A stretch of 18,816 nucleotides of DNA from assembly GCA_033720975.1 (NCBI GenBank), contig JAWWBL010000028.1:1-18816 (forward strand), written 5' to 3'. Position 1 is the first letter of the stretch, and the number at the start of each line of letters is the position of its first letter. The notes under the pieces were generated by a model, which worked only from the letters and a program-made list of their open reading frames with translations, had not been told where the DNA came from and made no database searches. Below are positions 13,160 through 18,816 of this stretch, piece by piece. Source of the DNA: JAWWBL01 sp033720975. GTDB lineage: Bacteria; Actinomycetota; Acidimicrobiia; Spongiisociales; ZC4RG35. The translations under genes were made by a program, and so were the position numbers.

Positions 13160-14779
13160 GTGGATTCGGGCTTCTTCCAACCGAGCTTCGACGATCTGTC
13201 GACACCCTTGTTCGACGTGACGTTCTGCGTACTGGATCTCGAGACGACAGGTGCGGTGCCCTCCGCATGTGAGATAACCGAGATCGGTGCGGTCAAATAC
13301 CGGGGAGGAGAGCTGGTGGGCACATTTCAGACGTTTGTCGACCCAGGGGCTCCCATCCCGCCGTCCATAACGTTTCTGACCGGGATCACCCATGCGATGG
13401 TGGCCGACGCGCCCAAGGTCGATGACATCCTCCCCACTTTCCTCGAGTTCATCGGGAACGCGGTGATCGTCGGCCACAACGTGCGCTTCGACATGTCGTT
13501 CCTCGAAGCAGCGGCGCGCCGTCTTGGGATTGGGCCACTCCCCAACAAGACCTCGGACACTGCTCGCCTGGCCCGTCGATTGGTGAGGGGTGAGGTTCGC
13601 AACCTAAAGCTCCGCACATTGGCCGCTCATTTCCGCAGCCCCATAACTCCCAACCATCGGGCTCTCGAAGATGCCCGCGCGACCGCTCACGTGTTCCACG
13701 CCCTGCTCGAACGAGCCGGAACCCTTGGTGTCACCAACCTCGATGACCTCCTTCAACTCCCAACCGCCAGAGGCGCTCCCCACTACCGGAAACTCCAACT
13801 CACTGACGGCCTGCCGCGAAGGCCCGGTGTGTACATGTTCAAGGACCGTGACGGGAGGATTCTCTACGTGGGCAAGGCAACCAACTTGCGAGCACGGGTC
13901 CGTCAGTACTTCTACGGCGACACTCGGCGCTCTGTGGCGGACATGCTGCGTGAGTTGGATTCAATCGACCATTGGGAGTGTCCGACAACTCTCGAAGCCG
14001 AGGTCGCCGAGCTCCGCATGATTCACACCCATCGGCCACGCTACAACCGGAGATCTAGGCCACCCAAGGCCTCGCATTTTGTCAAGGTGACCAAGGAAGC
14101 CTTCCCGAGACTGTCGATTGCGCGCACGCTTCGTGGAGATGGGTTGGCGTACCTGGGCCCTTTTCGATCGAAGCGCGCTGCTGACCTCGTCGTCTCGGCG
14201 ATCTGGGACGCATTGCCCGTCAGGCGATGCATGGGAAGGCCTGGAGCCAGATCCGGGCCTTGCGTGGCGGGTCAGATCGGCGTGGCGCGCTGTCCCTGCG
14301 ACGGGTCTCTCGAGAAGTCCGAGTACCAGGCAACCATCCAGCGACTGCTCCTGGGAATCGACGACGAGCCTCGAGTGCTGCTACAGCCACTCGCGGAGAA
14401 GATGCGAAGGCTCTCCGAGTCACTGCGCTACGAAGAAGCGGGATGGGCACGGGACCGTCACGACGCTCTCGCGTCCGCGCTGGGGCGACGTCACGAGTGG
14501 AGGGCCCTGCAGGCTGCCGGGATGATTGAGGTGGAAGCCGCCGACGGGTCTCGCACCATCATCGACCACGGAATCTTGGTCGGTAGTCCGACAGATCACA
14601 TCGGGGTGCTCTCGAGTGATCCGCAACCCGTCACCCAAGTCCCCCCGAGCGTCCAGTCTGCCGAAGAGGCAAGGGTCATATGGCGTTGGCTCACCTCAGA
14701 GCCGGTCCGGATCGTCGACTCGACGGCGGGGTTGTCGCTTCCTTTGCGACGGGCAGAGCGCCTGACCCCGGCGGCATAA
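13160..14779 (+). CDS. DEDDh exonuclease fused to UvrC/Cho-like GIY-YIG nuclease
   Basis: Residues about 20-185 are a DnaQ-type 3'-5' exonuclease: LDLETTG with D26 and E28, HNVRFDMSFL with D111, and HRALEDARAT with H166 and D171. Residues about 215-300 are the UvrC N-terminal nuclease: RPGVYMFKDRDGRILYVGKATNLRARVRQYF with Tyr225 and Tyr236, and LEAEVAELRMIHTHRPRYN with the metal-site Glu. A UvrC-like AYLGPFRSKRAA segment and a C-terminal region follow. The RNase-H-like second nuclease and HhH domain of full UvrC are missing, as in Cho. The same fusion is found in mycobacteria and other actinobacteria. It would incise near DNA lesions and trim 3' ends; coupling of the two is inference. The LexA box upstream predicts SOS induction, as for E. 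coli Cho. GTG start, 539 residues. Confidence 0.93.
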   Translation: MDSGFFQPSFDDLSTPLFDVTFCVLDLETTGAVPSACEITEIGAVKYRGGELVGTFQTFVDPGAPIPPSITFLTGITHAMVADAPKVDDILPTFLEFIGNAVIVGHNVRFDMSFLEAAARRLGIGPLPNKTSDTARLARRLVRGEVRNLKLRTLAAHFRSPITPNHRALEDARATAHVFHALLERAGTLGVTNLDDLLQLPTARGAPHYRKLQLTDGLPRRPGVYMFKDRDGRILYVGKATNLRARVRQYFYGDTRRSVADMLRELDSIDHWECPTTLEAEVAELRMIHTHRPRYNRRSRPPKASHFVKVTKEAFPRLSIARTLRGDGLAYLGPFRSKRAADLVVSAIWDALPVRRCMGRPGARSGPCVAGQIGVARCPCDGSLEKSEYQATIQRLLLGIDDEPRVLLQPLAEKMRRLSESLRYEEAGWARDRHDALASALGRRHEWRALQAAGMIEVEAADGSRTIIDHGILVGSPTDHIGVLSSDPQPVTQVPPSVQSAEEARVIWRWLTSEPVRIVDSTAGLSLPLRRAERLTPAA

Positions 14780-14785
14780 CCGCCG
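14769..14785 (+). other. Short hairpin around the stop of the exonuclease-nuclease gene
   Basis: CGGCGG and CCGCCG make a 6-base-pair stem around the 5-base loop CATAA, which overlaps the TAA stop. No T-run follows, so it is at best a weak pause or terminator between the repair gene and the cytochrome c cluster, which begins 28 bases later. Confidence 0.35.
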
Positions 14786-14807
14786 AGCGCCACTAGTTGT
14801 TAGCGAT

Positions 14808-15293
14808 ATGAGTAAGTGGCAGACGGCACTCTCTGTCCTGGTCCTGGTCGCTGCATGTGGGGGCACAGTGCCCACCCCTGGGGGTCTCTCCGAAGAGCTT
14901 CCAACGACCACCCCCTCGGAGTTCCAGGCACACCTCGCGACTTTGGACAAACCGGCGGTGGTCAACGTGTGGGCCTCATGGTGCCTTCCTTGCAGAGCGG
15001 AGGCGCCCCTGCTGAACCTCGCCTTCGAGAAGTACGGAGACGAGATCGAGTTCATCGGTATCGATGTTCAGGACACCCAATCGGGCGCCGCCCGATTTCT
15101 TGCAGAATTCGGGCTTCCCTTCCAGCATTTCTTCGATCCCCGCAGAGAAGTGGTCAATCACTACGGCGGCATCGGTACGCCAGTGACCATGTTCTTCGGC
15201 CCCGACGGAGAGTTGATCAGGGTCCATAATGGGATCGTTGACGAACGGACCCTTGCGGTGAACATCGACGACCTCCTCAGCCTGGGAGGCTGA
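14808..15293 (+). CDS. TlpA/ResA/CcmG-like thioredoxin-fold lipoprotein
   Basis: The 161-residue protein has a lipoprotein signal (hydrophobic helix then VAAC, Cys17) and a Thr/Pro-rich linker, so it should sit on the outer face of the membrane. The thioredoxin domain carries the redox pair WCLPC (Cys59, Cys62) in VNVWASWCLPCRAEAPLL, IGIDVQDTQSGAARFLAEFGL as the family insertion, and the cis-Pro loop GTPVTMFF (Pro125). TlpA/ResA/CcmG proteins reduce the heme-binding CxxCH cysteines of apocytochrome c. Its place at the head of the ccm cluster supports that job. The ATG at 14808 has no clear ribosome site; the downstream gene follows by 5 bases. A DsbD/CcdA partner is not in the window. Confidence 0.9.
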   Translation: MSKWQTALSVLVLVAACGGTVPTPGGLSEELPTTTPSEFQAHLATLDKPAVVNVWASWCLPCRAEAPLLNLAFEKYGDEIEFIGIDVQDTQSGAARFLAEFGLPFQHFFDPRREVVNHYGGIGTPVTMFFGPDGELIRVHNGIVDERTLAVNIDDLLSLGG

Positions 15294-15298
15294 GGAGG

Positions 15299-15973
15299 GT
15301 GGAATTCACGTTGCTCTGGGCGGCTCTCACCGGCGTGTCATTTGCCTGGCTCGGCGTGCGCTTGTGGCGGGACGGCCTTCCACCGAAACCCTTCGACGTG
15401 CTCTTAGGAGCCGGTGTCGTCGGGCTCATCACTGGGCGGTTGGCGGCCATGGTGATCCAAGGGATCAACCCTTTCAGCAACCCTGGCCAGTTCATCCTCG
15501 TCCGCGGTGGTGTCCACACCGGTTTTGCCTCCATCGGAGCTTTGGCCGCGCTGATTTGGCTTCTCCGTGGCCGGATACGGCCGATGGATGCGCTCACCCC
15601 GGCTGCCCTCTTCGCCCTTGCTGGTTGGCACGCGGGATGTGTTTGGCGATCGGCGTGCCTTGGCACCGCCTCACAGCTCCCTTGGGCCTGGTCCCAGGAA
15701 GGGAGCGCCGTCACCCGCCACCCCGTCGAGTTGTATGCCGCGGTCGGACTAGCCGCTGCGGGCCTGATCATTGGCCGTCTTCCGTTGAAGCCGTTGCTGC
15801 GCTTTGGTACCGGGCTTGGAGCCGCCGGCGCCGTCAGGCTTGTCACGGAGCCAATGCGCCACACCATCACTGGCGGCCCCGTATCGTGGTATGTAGCCGC
15901 GGTGCTGCTTGGGGCCGCCACTGCGATTGCGGGACGGGTACTCGAAGACCGGCTCGAGCGCGTTTCGACTTGA
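15299..15973 (+). CDS. Divergent Lgt-like (prolipoprotein diacylglyceryl transferase fold) membrane protein
   Basis: The 224-residue protein has about seven hydrophobic segments. It shares the Lgt framework: GLITGRLAAMVIQG (residues 42-55, compare Lgt GGRLGYVL), ILVRGGVHTGFASIGALAALI (66-86), TRHPVELYAA (139-148, compare RHPSQLYE) and AVRLVTEPMR (178-187). By eye, the Lgt histidine of GGMSFHGG has no counterpart at the same position (His73 is two residues earlier) and the arginine of GRLGNFING is replaced by WHAGCVWRSAC (110-120), which adds two cysteines. It may be an Lgt-fold protein with another activity. The GTG at 15299 has GGGAGG 9 bases upstream, inside the end of the TlpA-like gene. 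Its place in the ccm cluster is unusual. Confidence 0.75.
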   Translation: MEFTLLWAALTGVSFAWLGVRLWRDGLPPKPFDVLLGAGVVGLITGRLAAMVIQGINPFSNPGQFILVRGGVHTGFASIGALAALIWLLRGRIRPMDALTPAALFALAGWHAGCVWRSACLGTASQLPWAWSQEGSAVTRHPVELYAAVGLAAAGLIIGRLPLKPLLRFGTGLGAAGAVRLVTEPMRHTITGGPVSWYVAAVLLGAATAIAGRVLEDRLERVST

Positions 15974-15998
15974 GTGTCGGCGTTTGGGGCATGACACT
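15970..15998 (+). promoter_or_regulatory. Candidate internal promoter for ccmA
   Basis: TTGAGT (15970-15975) and GACACT (15993-15998) are 17 bases apart. The predicted start, near 16005, is 2 bases from the GTG of ccmA, which has no ribosome site, so a leaderless ccmA transcript is possible. The hexamers are moderate matches. Confidence 0.35.
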
Positions 15999-16006
15999 CA
16001 CGGCCC

Positions 16007-16651
16007 GTGACACCCCTTGTTGAACTGGTCGGAGCAGGAGTATCCCTGGGGGGTCGTGTCATCCTCGATAGTGTGGACTTCTCGCTGGGACCGGGACAGG
16101 TGGCAGGCGTCTCCGGGCCGAACGGGTCTGGAAAGACCACCCTTCTCCGCGCTATCGCCTCCTTGACGAGAATCGACGCCGGAGACGGGATGTTGCTGGG
16201 AGCCGACCTCCGGTCGGACGAGGTCTACCCGGTGCGAGCCTCCGTAGCCTTCATCGGCCACATACCGGCTCTAATCGGAACCTTGAGTCTCGCCGAGAAC
16301 TTGCGACATGTCGTCAGGCTCCGGGGTGGGGATGAGGCGAGGATCCGGCGGGTACTAGACGTTGTCGGCCTTGGCGAAGCCGTCTCGGTGCGGGCAGATT
16401 CGAGCTCGTTCGGAACGCAGCGGCGGCTCGAGGTCGCCCGGACGCTGCTGACCGATCCGAGACTTCTTCTTCTCGACGAGGCGTTCTCTGGCCTCGATTC
16501 CGCTGCGCAGAGCCTGGTCGACGCGCTCATCGAAAGAACCGTCGGTAACGGCGGCGGCGTGGTGATGGTTTCACACGACCCGGGCCACCTTCGGGACAGA
16601 ACCGACATTCAATACCGGATCGAGGATGGCCGAGTGGTGGAAACAGCGTGA
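16007..16651 (+). CDS. ccmA: Heme exporter ATPase subunit CcmA
   Basis: The small 214-residue ABC ATPase is the size expected for CcmA. Walker A GPNGSGKTT is at 37-45, Walker B RLLLLDEAFSGLD around 152-164 (Asp157, Glu158), and the H-loop VMVSHD near the end. The signature is SSFGTQRR (133-140) where LSGGQ is usual; CcmA proteins often vary here (for example LSAGQ), and the Gly-Gln-type core is still recognisable. With CcmB and CcmC it drives release of holo-CcmE from CcmC in System I cytochrome c maturation. The start is GTG at 16007; the frame between it and the Lgt-like stop contains no better start. The TGA overlaps the GTG of ccmB as GTGA. Confidence 0.92.
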   Translation: MTPLVELVGAGVSLGGRVILDSVDFSLGPGQVAGVSGPNGSGKTTLLRAIASLTRIDAGDGMLLGADLRSDEVYPVRASVAFIGHIPALIGTLSLAENLRHVVRLRGGDEARIRRVLDVVGLGEAVSVRADSSSFGTQRRLEVARTLLTDPRLLLLDEAFSGLDSAAQSLVDALIERTVGNGGGVVMVSHDPGHLRDRTDIQYRIEDGRVVETA

Positions 16652-17322
16652 CTCTCTGGCGCCAGGCCCTCGAGATAGCCCGCGTTGACCTCAGGGTCGA
16701 GCGCCACGTAGGAGAGATCCTGAGGGTGATCATTCCGTTCGGAATCATCTCCCTGATCGTGTTTCCGCTCGCGATGGGAGCCCAGGCTTCCTCTGTAGCG
16801 AGGTTCGGGCCCGCGATCTTCTGGGCGTTGGCGGTCCTGTTCGGCATGCAGGTCGCGTTGAGACAGTCAGCGAGCGACAGTCAGACACGACGCGATCTCT
16901 ATGCGCTGCTCGGCGTCGATCCAGCGGCGCGCTTCGCGGGGCGAGTCCTATCCGGCACGTTTCTGATGGTCGTCTTCATGCTCGCACTCCTGGGCTCGAT
17001 GATCCTCCTGTATGGGCCGTCGTTGTCCGGCCAGGAGACCTTTGCCGCTCTCGTAGCTTCAGGGCTCGTCTCGATCGGCCTCACGGAATTGGGCACTCTC
17101 GCCGGTGAGGTGACGTCAGGACTGCGGAATCGGACTGCGCTTGCTTCCTTGATCATTGCCCCACTGGCCGTTCCGCTGGTAGTCGGCGCTTCGCAGACGG
17201 TAGAGGCAGTAACGCAGGGCACAGGTATCCTCCCGTGGGTAATGCTCCTAGCGGCCGTCGACCTCGCACTGGCTGTCGCCGGAGTGGGCTTGGCCCGACC
17301 GCTCGACGAGGCAACAAGATGA
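16648..17322 (+). CDS. ccmB: Heme exporter permease CcmB
   Basis: The 224-residue membrane protein matches CcmB in length (about 220) and in topology, with roughly six hydrophobic segments. The N-terminus has the usual cytoplasmic amphipathic part ending in RVERHVGEILRVIIPFGIISLIVFPLAMG, and FGPAIFWALAVLFGMQVALRQS and the downstream DLYALLGVDP segment resemble the CcmB loop after helix 2. The start is GTG, overlapping the ccmA stop, so ATPase and permease are co-translated. The stop overlaps the ccmC ATG (ATGA). In System I it forms a complex with CcmA and CcmC; it is not thought to export heme on its own. Confidence 0.9.
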   Translation: MTLWRQALEIARVDLRVERHVGEILRVIIPFGIISLIVFPLAMGAQASSVARFGPAIFWALAVLFGMQVALRQSASDSQTRRDLYALLGVDPAARFAGRVLSGTFLMVVFMLALLGSMILLYGPSLSGQETFAALVASGLVSIGLTELGTLAGEVTSGLRNRTALASLIIAPLAVPLVVGASQTVEAVTQGTGILPWVMLLAAVDLALAVAGVGLARPLDEATR

Positions 17323-18026
17323 AACGTGTTCAGATCCTCCTCGGCCTCGCCGCCGTCGGGATCGCAACCGGCGGTTGGCTCGGGCTCAACGCCCCGCCCG
17401 ACGCACTACAAGGGGAATACAGCCGAATCATCAACGTCCACGTGCCCTCGTCATGGCTTGCATTTCTTGCCTTCGGCGTGACCGCGTTCGGGTCGATTGC
17501 GTGGCTGATCAGGAGGAAGCCCAAGTGGGATCGCCTCGCTGCCTCTTCGGCGGAGATCGGGGTCCTATTCACCGGGATCGCCCTGGTGACCGGGATGATC
17601 TGGGGTCATGCGGTATGGGGTCGCGCCTGGGACTGGGGAGATCCTCGGCTGGCCTCCACTGCCGTGATGTTCTTCGTATATCTCGGTTATCTGGCGCTGA
17701 GAGCGACCATCGACGACCCCACGGTCCGGGCGCGTCGATCCGCATTGCTTGGGGCGATCGCAGTGGTCCAGGTCCCGCTGGTCTACTTCTCAGTGAATCT
17801 CTGGCGCTCTCTCCATCAGACCCAGTCGATCCGCCCCGACGGCTCCACCATGCCCGATGAGATGCTCCGTGCGATGCTCATCAACGTCATCGCCTTCACC
17901 ATCCTCTACGTGGCGCTTCTCTACGCCCGGATGGGAGTCGCCAAAGCGGAAAGCGAAGCCGACCAGCGCGGCGCCTCCGCTGAAAGAGTCAAGCCGCCAT
18001 TAGTAGACGAGGTGCGTGATGTCTGA
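17319..18026 (+). CDS. ccmC: Heme-handling protein CcmC
   Basis: The 235-residue protein has six membrane spans and the Trp-rich WWD-type motif WGHAVWGRAWDWGD at 95-108. The two external histidines of CcmC are present: His41 in NVHVPSSW and His166 in LWRSLHQTQ. CcmC binds heme at the WWD motif and loads it on the histidine of CcmE. The ATG at 17319 overlaps the ccmB stop (ATGA); the frame is open upstream but only within ccmB. The C-terminal tail is acidic and basic, and the last eight bases overlap the ccmD start. Of the genes in the cluster, this is the one identified most firmly by motif. Confidence 0.95.
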   Translation: MKRVQILLGLAAVGIATGGWLGLNAPPDALQGEYSRIINVHVPSSWLAFLAFGVTAFGSIAWLIRRKPKWDRLAASSAEIGVLFTGIALVTGMIWGHAVWGRAWDWGDPRLASTAVMFFVYLGYLALRATIDDPTVRARRSALLGAIAVVQVPLVYFSVNLWRSLHQTQSIRPDGSTMPDEMLRAMLINVIAFTILYVALLYARMGVAKAESEADQRGASAERVKPPLVDEVRDV

Positions 18027-18123
18027 GGCCCTCGTCGTCGGCATCACCTTTGCGGCGAGCTACGGATTGATCTTCGGCTACGCCGCATATCTGCATGTCA
18101 GGCGTCGAAAGACGGGTCGCTGA
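18019..18123 (+). CDS. ccmD: CcmD-like single-span membrane peptide (34 residues)
   Basis: The 34-codon frame reads MSEALVVGITFAASYGLIFG then YAAYLHVRRRKTGR. It is one membrane helix (about 4-26) followed by a very basic tail, the N-out/C-in design of CcmD, which in other bacteria is a poorly conserved 40-70 residue protein encoded between ccmC and ccmE. The position fits exactly. GAGGTG lies 4 bases before the ATG, and the start overlaps the last 8 bases of ccmC. Its end overlaps the start assigned to ccmE by 29 bases. CcmD helps release holo-CcmE from CcmABC. It is shorter than typical and could easily be missed in annotation. Confidence 0.75.
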   Translation: MSEALVVGITFAASYGLIFGYAAYLHVRRRKTGR

Positions 18124-18532
18124 GGCAGTGGCTCATCGGAAGTTCATCCTCTTTGGGATCGGAGGCGTCGTCGCCCTAGTGGTTGCACTCACGGTCGTGG
18201 GGCTCAACTCCAATCTGACCTATTACCTGTATCCGACCGAGGCGCACGACCAGCGCTCGGACTTTCCCGACGGCGAGAGATTCCGACTCGCCGGCTTGGT
18301 TGTGGAGGGAAGCATCGTCGATGTGCCACGTGGGAAATCGTTTCAGGTGACCGACGGAGGCGCAATCGTCGAGGTAGTACTCACGGGGACACCGCCTCCT
18401 CTGTTTGCGGACGGGGTGCCTGTGCTTCTTGAAGGCTCTTGGAGGGGTGGTGAGTTCATGGCCGACGAGGCGATCATCAGACATTCGGAGAACTACGAGA
18501 TCCCCGATGAGGGGAACTACCCGGACGAGTAA
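18095..18532 (+). CDS. ccmE: Heme chaperone CcmE
   Basis: The 145-residue protein has one N-terminal membrane anchor (about 17-37) and an external beta-barrel (OB fold) domain. The covalent heme-binding motif H-x-x-x-Y is present as RHSENYEIP, His130 and Tyr134, so this is the His type of CcmE and not the Cys variant of archaea and some other bacteria. FRLAGLVVEGSI and EVVLTGTPPPLFADGVPVLLEGSW match the family core. The ATG at 18095 overlaps ccmD by 29 bases; GTG 18128, just past the ccmD stop, is an alternative that would shorten the cytoplasmic N-terminus by 11 residues. Neither has a well-spaced ribosome site. The TAA overlaps the ccmF ATG. Confidence 0.92.
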   Translation: MSGVERRVAEAVAHRKFILFGIGGVVALVVALTVVGLNSNLTYYLYPTEAHDQRSDFPDGERFRLAGLVVEGSIVDVPRGKSFQVTDGGAIVEVVLTGTPPPLFADGVPVLLEGSWRGGEFMADEAIIRHSENYEIPDEGNYPDE

Positions 18533-18816
18533 TGCTCGCGTTATTGGGATCGGCGGGCTTGGTAGCCGGGCTGGCGGGAGCCGTGCTACTCCTCGCCCGC
18601 GGCATACGTTCGGCCAACGGGTCAGCCGGCGACCTCAGGGGGCCTGCAGCACTGCTCCTCGCCGGTGCGGTGGTTGCGATGATCGCGATGCAGGTTGCCC
18701 TCGTAAACGACGACTTCTCCCTGGCATACGTGGCGAACCACCACGCCAGAGCGACGCCGTTCCCCTTCGACATAGCCACTGCATGGGCGGCACTCGAAGG
18801 CTCGATACTGCTCTGG
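18532..18816 (+). CDS. ccmF: Cytochrome c heme lyase CcmF, N-terminal part, cut by window edge
   Basis: The first 95 codons are visible. The N-terminus has two hydrophobic helices, and the sequence SLAYVANHHARATPFPFDIA then TAWAALEGSILLW closely follows the CcmF/CycK N-terminal pattern (AYVA-x-H-x2-R, PxPxKIAA-x-W-x2-HEGSLLLW). The ATG overlaps the ccmE stop as TAATG. CcmF transfers heme from CcmE to apocytochrome c. Its WWD motif and b-heme histidines lie beyond the window. The frame is open to the last base. Confidence 0.92.
   Translation, partial: MLALLGSAGLVAGLAGAVLLLARGIRSANGSAGDLRGPAALLLAGAVVAMIAMQVALVNDDFSLAYVANHHARATPFPFDIATAWAALEGSILLW

Noticed and set aside
1..18816. tRNA, rRNA, CRISPR arrays, insertion sequences, phage genes or integration sites
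   Set aside because: No cloverleaf-like segments, repeated spacers, transposase or integrase motifs, or long direct repeats were seen; the window is nearly all housekeeping-style coding sequence.

Overview
The window reads as a chromosomal segment of a GC-rich actinomycete-type bacterium, probably of an Acidimicrobiia-like lineage. The lineage is inferred from gene content: an actinobacterial-style fusion of a DEDD exonuclease with a UvrC-like nuclease, a LexA box of the TCGAAC-N4-GTTCGA type, a DUF2007 protein, a USP-CBS protein, many GTG/TTG starts, probable leaderless genes, and a System I (Ccm) cytochrome c maturation operon. No RNA genes, insertion sequences, phage genes or CRISPR arrays are visible, and coding is nearly continuous.

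Layout. (1) Positions 1-3416, minus strand: a compact seven-gene run. Read from its promoter end it encodes a tiny CxxC protein, a small membrane protein, a metallophosphoesterase, an SRPBCC protein, an ArsA/Get3-family ATPase with a C-terminal Hsp20-like domain (Get3d-like), a 60-residue helical protein, and a DUF1232/YkvA protein cut by the window edge. Several stop/start overlaps suggest translational coupling. (2) 3510-6115, plus strand: two tandem CNNM/CorC-type membrane proteins, divergent from run 1. The first seems to start upstream of its first canonical start codon. (3) 6140-11443, minus strand: a USP-CBS protein, a membrane-anchored alpha/beta hydrolase with Asp at the nucleophile position, then a complete glycine betaine/choline-type (OpuC/ProU-like) ABC transporter: CBS-bearing ATPase, two permeases, and a lipoprotein binding protein. 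(4) 11508-14779: a nitroreductase, a DUF2007 protein on the opposite strand, a SpoU/TrmH RNA methyltransferase, and the exonuclease-GIY-YIG nuclease preceded by a near-perfect LexA box inside a promoter whose predicted start falls on the GTG start codon. (5) 14808-18816, plus strand: a cytochrome c maturation cluster comprising a TlpA/ResA-like lipoprotein thioredoxin, a divergent Lgt-like membrane protein, ccmA, ccmB, ccmC, a 34-codon ccmD, ccmE and the start of ccmF.

How they work together. Region 5 can be read as one pathway: CcmABCD load heme on CcmE, CcmF (with partners beyond the window) passes it to apocytochrome c, and the TlpA-like protein would keep heme-binding cysteines reduced. 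Region 3 imports a compatible solute, with CBS domains in the ATPase and in the upstream USP-CBS protein as possible nucleotide or ionic-strength sensors. Region 1 is the least explained and has the best claim to be an undescribed module. The Lgt-like protein in region 5, which appears to lack key Lgt residues, is the second.
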